A stretch of DNA of 64,000 nucleotides from Amblyomma americanum (taxonomy: Eukaryota; Arthropoda; Arachnida; Ixodida; Ixodidae): NCBI RefSeq assembly GCF_052857255.1, contig NW_027526485.1, forward strand, positions 1,860,001-1,924,000, written 5' to 3'. The position numbers and the translations under genes were made by a program. Within the stretch, counting starts at the first letter, position 1; each line of letters begins with the position of its first letter. Positions 21,690 through 30,515 of the stretch are shown here, piece after piece. The notes beneath the pieces are model-generated. The model made no database searches, was not told the DNA's origin, and saw only the letters and a program-made list of their open reading frames with translations.

Positions 21690-23490
21690 TAGCAATGACA
21701 CCCCCGAAGGATCCGTTCTCTCCCCCTTTCTTTTCAATGTCGCCTTGCTCATGCTACCTTCAACATTAGACGCTATCCCCCTGCTATCCCACACCTTATA
21801 CGCAGAAGATATCACCCTCTGGGTTTCAACAGGCAACGATGCTGAGGTTGAATCCCCACTTCAACAAGCGGTGGATGTCATTGAGCGCCACGTAGCCGGA
21901 GCCGAACTCTCTTGCTCACCACAGCAGTCCGAGCTGCTCTTTCGAGGTCAACCCGGCATCCACGGCCATCCTCCCATCTGCATTACTGCTAGTGGCCAGC
22001 CCATACGCGAAGTATCCGCCATTAGGTTATTGGGGCTTCTCATCCAGAGCAATCAGAAAAACCCCGACATTCTGGCTAAACTCATAGCCTCTGTCTCGCA
22101 GACCATTCTTCTAATTCGTCGCATTGCTAATAAACATAAAGGCATGCGAGAGATGGACTTACGATGTTTTGTTCAGGCGTTTGTTATCAGTCGCCTGGCA
22201 TATACCGTCCCTTACCTCTACCTTAGCTGCCAGGAACGGAACCGCGTTGACTGCCTTATTAGACAGAAGTACTTTGATTTGGGCTAGTTGGTTCATATCT
22301 TGAAAGAAGTTAGGACGGCGCTAAAACGACAAAGACAAAGAGGCACGAACACAACAGGACGGGCGCCATACAAGGCATACAAGGCTGCTCTCCATCTCCT
22401 CCACCGGACCCTCACGTATAAACTAGTGTCATTAGGGGTCTACAACACTGTTACAGAGCTCTCGAAAGCTCATCTCACCTCTCACTAGGAGCGTCTCAAC
22501 CACATCTCCACGGGACGTCACATACTCGACAAGCTTGGAATAAGCTTGGAAACGACCTTCGCCGACAAGGCCCAGCTTTCGTCCCATATCCGCAGCAACC
22601 TTATCGTTACACCTCTACCGAGAAACATGCACCCAGGGTATCATGCCGTTCGCCGCAAGGACAGGGCGAAGTCTCTGCATAAAGAGTATTTAACAGATCA
22701 GACAGCGGTCTACGTCGACGCTGTCGAATACTCCGATCGCGATGTTTTTTTGCTCGCGCTTGTAAACTACTGTGGACGGCCTTTGGTTGCGTGCTCCATT
22801 CCGTTTAGATCATCTGAAGAATCCGAGGAGGCGGCCATAGCCATGGCGATGGTCTCCACTTCTGCAGGAATTATCTTCAGCGACTCTAAATATGCGATTC
22901 GCAATTTCACCAAAGGTCGGGTCTCCCCCACCACCCTATCTCTCCTCTGCTCCACCAAGGACCAAATCCGCCCGATCCATTTGATCTGGGTAACTGAGCT
23001 CTCATCCCAGACAGGGAACAAGGTGGCCCGAAATCATGTCCGTGGATTCGTCGACCGCGATGTGGTGTCGCCCGTCCTGCGTGCGGCGAGAGATCGTATG
23101 GTTACATTTCATGACATGACCATGCACTACCGCTTAGGTAGACTTCTATATGCCCCCGCACATATTTCTCTAATCAAGCCCCAAGAGGTTGCGTGGAGGC
23201 AACTCCAAACGAACTCCTTCCCCAGCCCCCCGCGATATATGCCCGCATATACCCTGGACTCTACTCTCCCTCCTGTCAACTATGTAGCCAACATGCCACT
23301 CTATTCCACATACTCTGGGCTTGCCTTCAGGTCTCCCCTCCGCGAGGTTTTCAGCTCTCGAATCTAGACCAGCGGGAGGCCGCATTGCTCAGTTCCTACT
23401 CGGACACATATATCCGGGTTGTCACAAGAGCCCTAGAAGTCGCCGAACGCCACGGACTCATGGCCACTTAGTGAGGCTATAACTCCAAAC
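21690..23490 (+). pseudogene. LINE D ORF2: RT palm end and RNase H
   Basis: It begins at RT motif 4 (EGSVLSPFLFNVAL), then has YAEDITLW at about 21800-21823, where active enzymes have YADD. The first catalytic Asp of the box is thus replaced by Glu. C-terminal RT helices run to 22287. Frame is lost at the fold-back insertion and recovered at about 22370 (YKAALHLL). An RNase H domain follows (22546-23367) with VYVDA, an EAA-I-MA helix, FSDSKYAI and a degraded GN-VA. A final Cys/His tail (QLCSQHATLFHILWAC) lies at about 23310-23355 in another frame. Stops lie at 22285-22287 and 22486-22488. It is non-functional. Confidence 0.8.
22268..22364 (+). mobile_element. Fold-back insertion e, one-armed, inside LINE D ORF2
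   Basis: Foreign sequence interrupts the LINE frame: TTTGGGCTAGTTGGTTCATA (tag at 22279-22290), then GGCGCTAAAACGACAAAGAC and further arm-like vocabulary ending GACGGGCGCC. Only GGCGC/GCGCC (5 bp) can pair, so there is no long second arm. A convincing target duplication was not found; the right flank has a 9-bp tandem CATACAAGG. Confidence 0.55.
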
Positions 23491-23620
23491 CAACTGCTAC
23501 CTTGGTGGATGAAAATAAAGTTTATCCTCCTTTTTCTCCTCCTGTATCGTGCGCAACTCTGGCCGAGACTGCGCAGTTTCACGTAATTCCTGGAGAGCCA
23601 TGCTGCGCATGCGCGAGGAG

Positions 23621-23800
23621 CCCTCCACTACGGCGCCTCTTTCTTCCGGAGTCCTTCCTTTATCTCTTCCTTTTCTTTATTAAAGTTTACCTCCTCCTTC
23701 TCCTTCTCCTCCTCCCTTATGGCGCGCTTCAGGTGTCCGCCGACATGTGAGAGAGGTACTGCGCCATTTCCTTTCCTGAAAACCAATTTAAGTTTTTTTA
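23621..23800 (+). mobile_element. Ruka SINE, 3' part
   Basis: It has GAGCCCTCCACTACGGCGCC, an expanded pyrimidine tract (TCCTTCTCC repeats), then CAGGTGTCCGCCGACAT and TACTGCGCCATTTCCTTTCC. It lacks head and core. An AT-rich tail (TTTATTTAATTTAATT) extends to about 23855. Confidence 0.8.
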
Positions 23801-23861
23801 TTTATTTAATATAAACCTTAATTTCATTGTTTTTATTTTATTTAATTTAATTTAACGATGG

Positions 23862-24165
23862 ATCAGTGGCCAGGGCGCTCGGCTACTCACCTGGAGTTCC
23901 CGGGTTCGAACCCGACCGCGGCGGCTGCGTTTTTATAGAAGCAAAACGCTAAGGCGCCGTGTCCTGTGCGAGATGTCAGTGCACGTTAATGATCCTCAGG
24001 TGGTCGAAATTATTCCGGAGCCCTCCACTACGGCACCTATTTCTTCCTTTCTTCTTTCACTCTCTCCTTTATCGCTCCCCTTACGGCGTGGTTCAGGTGC
24101 CCAACGATATATCAGACAGATGCTGCGCCGTTTCCTTTCCACCACAACCAATTATTGCGGCCACG
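23862..24165 (+). mobile_element. Ruka SINE, plus strand, near full length
   Basis: It has an abbreviated head (GGGCGCTCGGCTACTCACC), intact B box GGGTTCGAACCCGACC, then GCGGCGGCTGCGTTTTTATAG. The core GATGTCAGTGCACGTTAATG and the tail CAGGTGCCCAACGATAT and CTGCGCCGTTTCC follow. It ends at ACCAATTATTG. Confidence 0.9.
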
Positions 24166-24442
24166 GTCCGCGGTGTGGGTCTCCACGGCAGGCGTCGCAT
24201 GGATCACACCTACCGTTCCGCTGAACGCACGAAAGTGCACCGGCGTGGTGGTGGTGGTGGTAGTGGTTTTATTAAAAATAATAGCAAAAAGGAAGGAAAA
24301 CATTTTTGCTAGCCCCGGCATCTGCCATCGATACTGAAGCACCTGAGCTGGGGCAGCGGAAATAAACGATAGCAGGCAGAATGGAGAAATGAAATGAAAC
24401 AGGTGAGGGGAGAGGAAGAGAGGTTAGGGGGAGAAGTAATAT

Positions 24443-24813
24443 TGCCGCGAATATTTGCAGTGTGTTCGTTTTTCAAATCTGCCGCCACATCACTTTATCG
24501 CTTTGTTTGCGACGCATGACGCGACTAGATTTATCTCGATTGATCGCAGCCAGGCAGAGCTGATTCTACGTTGTTCCGGAATGTTCTAGTAACTTTGCGC
24601 TCTTTATCTCGAAAGTTCGCTATCAGCTTTAAATTGAGCACGGCCGACAGCAGCCGGCATTCAGTTCGACGACCGCCGAGCACGCTTGTCGCTTCGCCGC
24701 CGCCGAGTGATTCAGTCCATTTTGGGTGCAAGTCGGCCCAATAAACAGTTCTTTTAGAAGACCCTTTCGTCCGTCTTCATCGCTGCTTCGACTGCCGTCA
24801 CCACTACGTGACA
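24443..24813 (+). repeat. 5' LTR
   Basis: It begins TGCCGCGAATATT and ends ACTACGTGACA (TG...CA). A polyadenylation signal AATAAA lies at 24740-24745. It is followed after two bases by a primer-binding-site candidate. It equals the 3' LTR in length. Confidence 0.95.
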
Positions 24814-24815
24814 TT

Positions 24816-24833
24816 TGGCGGAGGTGCTGGATA
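24816..24833 (+). promoter_or_regulatory. Candidate primer-binding site
   Basis: TGGCGGAGGTGCTGGA lies two bases after the 5' LTR and begins with TGG, the complement of a tRNA CCA end. I cannot name the tRNA without a comparison. Confidence 0.6.
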
Positions 24834-25004
24834 GCCTTCCATGTTCCGGACGCTCCCTTCTAGTCGTGAAGCCAGCCCTGAGCGCTTCGCACCCGAGGAC
24901 GAGCCAGCCGACGTCTCCAGGGAGAGGAGCCTGAGTTCGGGAAACTGCCGGACCGCACAAGACAGCGAAAAGACGCGGCTACGAGCACCGCAACCTCGCC
25001 GAAA

Positions 25005-25910
25005 ATGTCGACACCGATCATACTGCAGCAGCCGCGGGTGCCGCCAACTTTCAATGGATCCCTAGGCGAAGACCCTGAAGAATGGTTGGATCAATTTGAG
25101 CGCGTGGCGTCATTCAACGGGTGGGATGATGCGGCAAAAATTGGACACCTGTTCTTCTCATTGGATGGCTCCGCACGCACGTGGTACAAAAACTACGAGT
25201 CGTCCCTTACGACATGGGTGTTATTCAAGAGAGAACTATTGAAGGTATTCACCAGTGTCGTGAGGAAAGAAAGAGCCGAACGACTCCTCGAGTCCAGGAT
25301 CCAGCTTCCGAATGAGCCCGTCCGCGGTTACGTCGAGGAGATGAAGCGCCTATTTCGCCGCGCCGACCCCGGGATGACCGAGGAAAAGAAAGTTCAGTTT
25401 TTAATGCGCGGCGTAAAAGAACAACTCTTTGCATGCCTCGTCCGCCACCCGCCAAAAACAGTCGAGGAATTCATGCAAGAAGCATGCACGATTGAGAAGA
25501 CCCTCGACGTCCGAGCTCGGCAGTACAATCGTCCTTCCTCTGCCGGTGCAATCCTTTCGGACACGCCGGCCACCACCAGCGACAGCTTGCGGGAAGTTAT
25601 CCGCGAAATCGTCAGAGAGGAGCTACGCCGATTACTGCCATCCTCCCCACAGCGCACAAGCAGCGACTCTGATGGACGTGGTACGGGAAGAAGTGCAACA
25701 AGCACTTGGCACCCGACGGCCACAGAACCCCGGGTCATGACCTACGCCGCTGCAGTAAGAACTGCCCAGCCCCAACGACCACCCCCACGTCCTCCCCGAG
25801 ATGAGCCACTTGTACCACAACGCCGCCTCCCAGCCCCCGCCTGCCCAGCCTATGACCGACGCCCCAGGAAATGCGACGCCTGGAGGACTTCCGACAACCG
25901 GCCGTTGTGA
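25005..25910 (+). pseudogene. Ty3/gypsy gag
   Basis: The frame runs 301 codons. Residues about 10-150 form a typical retrotransposon gag/capsid region (PPTFNGSLGEDPEEWLDQFE, then WDDAAKIGHLFFSLDGSARTW and the RRADPGMTEEKKVQFLMRGV helix). A charged region and a Pro-rich tail follow. The frame stops at TGA (25908-25910) exactly where the zinc knuckle begins. The next codons read FHCGEAGHI, so the first Cys of the CCHC box has become the stop. Capsid fold and RNA binding are inferred from the family. The ATG at 25005 is the first in frame after the primer-binding site. Confidence 0.85.
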
Positions 25911-26292
25911 TTCCATTGCGGTGAGGCCGGCCATATCTTCGTCACTGCCCGTACCGACGTATCGGTCTTCGAGGATTTGCCATTAACGCCCCACGACCAC
26001 GCTTCGGGCAACGCCCGCAGGAAATCGACGAGTACCTGCTTCGAGAAGAGTACACGCCAAACCGCTTTTCGTGCTCACCATTGCCGTCAACCTCGCGCTT
26101 TGCGTCGGCATGCCGCAGCTACGCAGCCGCGGTACGAGGAAGATCTCCCAGCCCCCGTAGGGGAAACTGAAGGCAGCAACCTCTGTAGGTGAGGTTGCTA
26201 AAGAGCGAAACGCCGAAGATCCTCCACCGACCACGCCCCATGAAGACGCTGCACCCGCGACGCCACATGAAGAACCGACACTCGCTGCACCG

Positions 26293-28716
26293 ATGCCGCA
26301 CACAATGAGAACCCCGACCACGACGCAGGCTGCCTTGAAAACGACGCCGCCACCCAGAAGAGCTTCGACCATACGCCCCACCCGCGACTCGCATACGCGA
26401 CGAAGCCGTGACCCGACGCCAAGAGCGACGTGCAATGCAAGAGCCAGGACCTCTGACTTAAAAGTGACTATCGACGGCCGGAAAGTTACCGCTCTAGTCG
26501 ACACAGGAGCCGATTACTCGGTGATGAATGGAACATTCGCTGCGCAGCTGAGAAAAGTCACAACGGCTTGGGACGGCCCACAAATTCGCACCGCAGGGGG
26601 ACACCTCATTACGCCATCAGGACGATGCACAGCGCGAGTGACTGTCAAAGGACATACCTATCCTGCGACCTTTGTTGTGCTACCGCAATGCTCCCGCGAA
26701 GTGATCTTGGGTATGGATTTCCTTAATGAGCATCAGGCGATCATCGGCCTGCGATGCAAGCTGATCACGCTTTCGACGGACGAAGCCAACGCTTCGATGG
26801 AAACTCGGGAAAATCACGTTGCCCTGAGTGTCCTGGAGGAAGAAGTGAGCGTCCTACCCCGATCAAGCGTTATCCTGACCGTAGGCGCCGCGAAAGCCAT
26901 TAACGCTGAAGCCATCATCGAGGGCAACATGCAGTTGCTCCTAGACCGAGGAATCAGCATCGCAAGAGGCATCGCACATTTACGCAATGGCCAGGCCGAA
27001 GTACTGCTGACTAACTTCAGCGAAGAATACCGGCACATTAACAGAGGAACGGCGATTGCTTTCTTCGACGAAATATCTGACGTACGAGACTCCTCCGCCC
27101 TCTCCGACCCCTTCGCAGAAGATTCGCCTGACCAAGAGAACTCGCCCGCTTTGGACATCAACCCAGCCCTGCACCGGAACAGACAAGACCAGATCCGCAA
27201 TCTGCTTCAAAGCTACAGCGAGTGTTTTTCGACATCGCCGAAGGTGCGACAGACGCCAATTGCCAAGCATCGCATCATAACGGATCAACACGCTCGACCT
27301 CTCCGTCAAAGCCCCTACCGTGTGTCCCCGCGAGAACGACAAGCCATCCGGGACCAAGTCGAAGAAATGCTTCGCGACGACGTCATCCAGCCTTCAAACA
27401 GCCCATGGGCGGCACCGGTTGTTCTAGTGAGAAAGAAAGACGGCTGACTTCGATTCTGCGTGGATTACCGCCGCTTGAACAACATAACAAAGAAGGACGT
27501 CTACCCCCTCCCCCGCATCGACGACACACTGGACCGCCTCTGCAATGCCAAATATTTCTCATCGATGGACCTCAATAGCGGCTACTGGCAAATTGAGGTC
27601 GACGAAAGAGATCGCGAAAAGACAGCATTCATCACTCCGGATGGGCTGTTTGAATTCAAGGTGATGCCATTTGGTCTCTGTTCCGCACCAGCGACGTTTC
27701 AGCGAGTAATGGATGCAGTGCTGGCAGGCCTGAAGTGGCAAATTTGTCTGGTATATTTAGATGACGTTGTTGTCTTCGCCTCAAACTTTGAAGAGCACCT
27801 CAAAAGACTTCGAACAGTACTAGACGCAATCAAGTCGTCTGGCCTAACGTTGAAAGCAGAAAAATTCCACTTTGCTTAAGAAGAGCTGCGGTTTATAGGC
27901 CACATCGTTAGCAAGGAAGGAGTACGCCCAGGCCAGCAGAAAACAGATGCTATTGAACAGTTTCCACCGCCGGCCGATAAGAAAGCAGTGCGCAGATTTC
28001 TCGGACTGTGCGCATACTAACGACGATTTGTGAAAAACTTTTCGCGCATCGCCGTGCCCCTGACCCAACTGACGAAGGCAGACGCGCCGCAAGCAGAAGC
28101 CTTCAAGGAACTTCAGCGTTGATTACAGTCCCCACCGATCCTTGCGCATTTTGATGAAAACGCCGATACTGAAGTTCATACCGACGCAAGCAGCGTGGGA
28201 CTAGGCGCCGTCCTCGTTCAAAAAAGTGACAGGCTGGAAAAAGTCATCGCATACGCTAGCCGTTCCCTTTCCAAGGCCGAGGCTAACTATTCGACAACTG
28301 AGAAGGAGTGCCTTGCCATCATCTGGGCTACGTCAAAATTCCGCCCCTATCTCTACGGACGGCAGTTCAAGGAGGTCAGCGACCACCACGCGCTCTGCTG
28401 GCTTGCCAATTTGAAGGACCCCTCTGGCCGACTCGCTCGATGGAGTCTGCGTCTCCACGAGTTTGACGTCACCGTCGTTTGCAAGTCCGGACGCAAGCAC
28501 TCTGATGCCGATTGCCTCTCACGAGCCCCTGTAGATGCACCGCCGCCGGACGACGATGAGGACGCCTTCCTGGGACCCATCAGCCCCAGCTCTTTTGCTC
28601 AGCAGCAACGCTCGGACCCCGACCTAAGAGGCTCTCATCGAGTACCTGGAAGGCAAGGTTTCTTCACCCCCCGCTTCATTCAAGCGAGGACTGTCTTCCT
28701 TCTGTGTGCAGAATGA
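26293..28716 (+). pseudogene. Ty3/gypsy pol: protease, RT and RNase H (four in-frame stops)
   Basis: One frame carries an aspartic protease (TALVDTGADYSVM near 26490-26530; EVILGMDFL near 26700-26725). RT follows with the VYPLPRIDDTLD block, SSMDLNSGYWQI, VMPFGLCSAPATFQ and the catalytic box VYLDDVVVF at about 27751-27777 (both Asp kept). RNase H has [12 protein letters not shown] at about 28183-28218, then ACTTEKEC-like [10 protein letters not shown] and HHALCWL. Stops interrupt it at 27445-27447, 27877-27879, 28018-28020 and 28120-28122. All catalytic motifs that I can see are intact, so decay is recent. A one-base insertion near 28630 shifts the frame into the integrase. Confidence 0.9.
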
Positions 28717-29854
28717 GGTCCTTGTGAAGAAGAACTTTACAGCGAACAAAACAGCCTACCTCCTTGTTGTACCTACTTGTCTCCGCGAAGAAGTTCTACA
28801 GGCTTCACACGACGAGCCGACAGCTAGACATCTCGGGATTACTCGCACCCTCCGCCGCATTCAAGACAAGTATTACTGGCTCCGACTGTCTGCCGATGTC
28901 GCACACTATGTGAAAACCTGCCGAGATTGTCAGCGACGAAAGCCTCCTCTCACACGACCAGCAGGATTTCTGAGCCCCATTGAACCTGCCTCAAGGCCCT
29001 TTCAGCAGATCGCCATGGACTTGCTTGGCCCTTTTCGAACGTCAACATCTGGAAATAAGTGGATCATCATAGCGACCGACTACCTGGCCCGCTACGCCGA
29101 GGGGATAGCCCTACCGAACGGAACAGCAGTAGAAGTCGCCAAATTTTTCGTGGAGTGCATTCTTCTTCGACACAGAGCCCCCGATGCGCTCACCACGGAA
29201 AGAGGAACTGCATTCACGGCGGAACTAACGCAAGCCATCCTGCGGTACAGCCAAACCAGCCACCGGAGGATAACTGCATACCATCCGCAGACCAACGGAC
29301 TGACCGAGCGCCTGAACAAAACCATCGCCGATATGCTCGCTATGTATGTCGATGCCGAACACAAAACCTGGGATGTCATCCTGCCTTACGTCGTTTTCGC
29401 CTACAACACCGCAGTGCAGGAGACCACCCAGATGACGCCTTTTAGGCTCGTCCATGACAGGGAGGCCACGACCACGCTAGACGCCATGCTGCCCAACGTT
29501 ACAGAAGAAGAGAACGTCGACGTTGTCGCCTACCTTCAACGCGCAGAAGAAGCTCGAAGGCTTGCCCGATTACGGATCAAAGATCAGCAGCGGTCCGACG
29601 CCAGACGCTACAACCTACGAAGACGCAACGCGGAATACAATCCTGGAGACTAGGTCTGGGTGTGGACGCCCATTCGCCGCCGTGGATTGAGTGAAAAGCT
29701 TTTGAGACGCTATTTCGGCCCGTACAAGGTTCTTCGTCGGCTGGGTGAACTGGATTATGGAGTCATCCCTGACGCAATGACAGCATCCCAGCAACGCCGC
29801 GTACGACCAGAAGTTGTCCATGTAGTCCGTCTGAAGCCGTATTATGCGCGCTAA
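28706..29854 (+). pseudogene. Ty3/gypsy integrase
   Basis: The frame has an H-H-C-C zinc-binding N-domain (HDEPTARHLGITRT, then C-x2-C at the CRDCQRR block near 28918-28941). The catalytic core has Asp in MDLLGPF near 29016-29036 and a second Asp position in the LTTERGTAF block near 29198, where the usual D of T/SDRG appears as E. Glu lies at NGLTERLNKT near 29296-29325. It ends with a basic/GPY-like tail (FGPYKVLRRLG, then VVHVVRLKPY) to 29854. One in-frame stop sits at 29651-29653. The substitution of the second catalytic Asp by Glu (TTERGTAF) is notable and by itself could inactivate strand transfer. Confidence 0.88.
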
Positions 29855-29965
29855 AAGCCGCTGCATTTCCATGCTCTATTTTCGCAAGATCCGTTTTTTT
29901 TTTCCTTACTAGTCGCATTATTTGTTTTAATGCATCTGGTCGATGCTTCTTTGAGAGGGCAGTAA

Positions 29966-30336
29966 TGCCGCGAATATTTGCAGTGTGTTCGTTTTTCAAA
30001 TCTGCCGCCACATCACTTTATCGCTTTGTTTGCGACGCAGGACGCGACCAGATTTATCTCGATTGATCGCAGCCAGGCAGAGCTGATTCTACGTTGTTCC
30101 GGAATGTTCTAGTAACTTTGCGCTCTTTATCTCGAAAGTTCGCTATCAGCTTTAAATTGAGCACGGCAGACAGCGGCCGGCATTCTGTTCGACGACCGCC
30201 GAGCACGCTTGTCGCTTCGCCGCCGCCCAGTGATTCAGTCCATTTTGGGTGCAAGTCAGCCCAATAAAAAGTTCTTTTAGAAGATCCTTTCGTCCGTCTT
30301 CATCGCTGCTTCGACTGCCGTCACCACTACGTGACA
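29966..30336 (+). repeat. 3' LTR
   Basis: It has the same boundaries and length as the 5' LTR, with 9 differences by hand count. AATAAA is at 30263-30268. A purine-rich GAGAGGGCAG directly upstream (29953-29962) is the likely polypurine tract. Confidence 0.93.
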
Positions 30337-30515
30337 ATATGTACAAACTCTTTACACAATAAGAAATGTGTCGAGGTTGTGCGTGTGATTAGTTCATTTT
30401 AGAGGAATTAAATCACACATGCGCACAGCACTGTGTTGGTTACCACTGGAAAGGAGCGCCCAGTTATTAATCGTTCAAGGTAGAACTCGCGGAGCGTTCG
30501 GTCGCTGCGTGTAAC

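Larger units (their letters stand above)
19040..23530 (+). mobile_element. LINE D: broken RNase H-bearing non-LTR retrotransposon, plus strand
   Basis: The element has a 5' region, an ORF1 with zinc-knuckle sense, and an ORF2 containing the second half of RT and an RNase H. It ends with a 3' region carrying AATAAA (about 23514) followed by a CCTCC-rich edge. A Ruka SINE (20495-20815) sits in ORF1 and a fold-back piece (about 22274-22364) in ORF2. The endonuclease and the first half of RT are missing: sequence jumps from the ORF1 coiled coil to RT motif 4 near 21690. Its clade matches LINE C and LINE E (shared LG-YNTV-EL--AHL motif), inferred to be an I/LOA-like group. Confidence 0.7.
24443..30336 (+). 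mobile_element. Ty3/gypsy LTR retrotransposon, 5.9 kb, with 4-bp duplication
   Basis: Two 371-bp LTRs (24443-24813, 29966-30336) enclose gag and pol in the order gag, protease, RT, RNase H, integrase, which is the Metaviridae order. No env frame follows pol. It is flanked by ATAT on both sides (24439-24442, 30337-30340), and the empty site GTAATATGTAC is preserved in LINE B at 38697. By hand count the LTRs differ at 9 of 371 sites (about 2.4%), so the insertion is fairly recent. At least five in-frame stops and one frameshift make it non-autonomous now. Confidence 0.95.

Noticed and set aside
22767..23021. Minus-strand frame within LINE D RNase H
   Set aside because: It is a shadow of the plus-strand RNase H frame.
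24443..30336. Endogenous retrovirus with env
   Set aside because: No env-like frame follows integrase before the 3' LTR at 29966; the frame ends at 29854. It is classed as a Ty3/gypsy retrotransposon.
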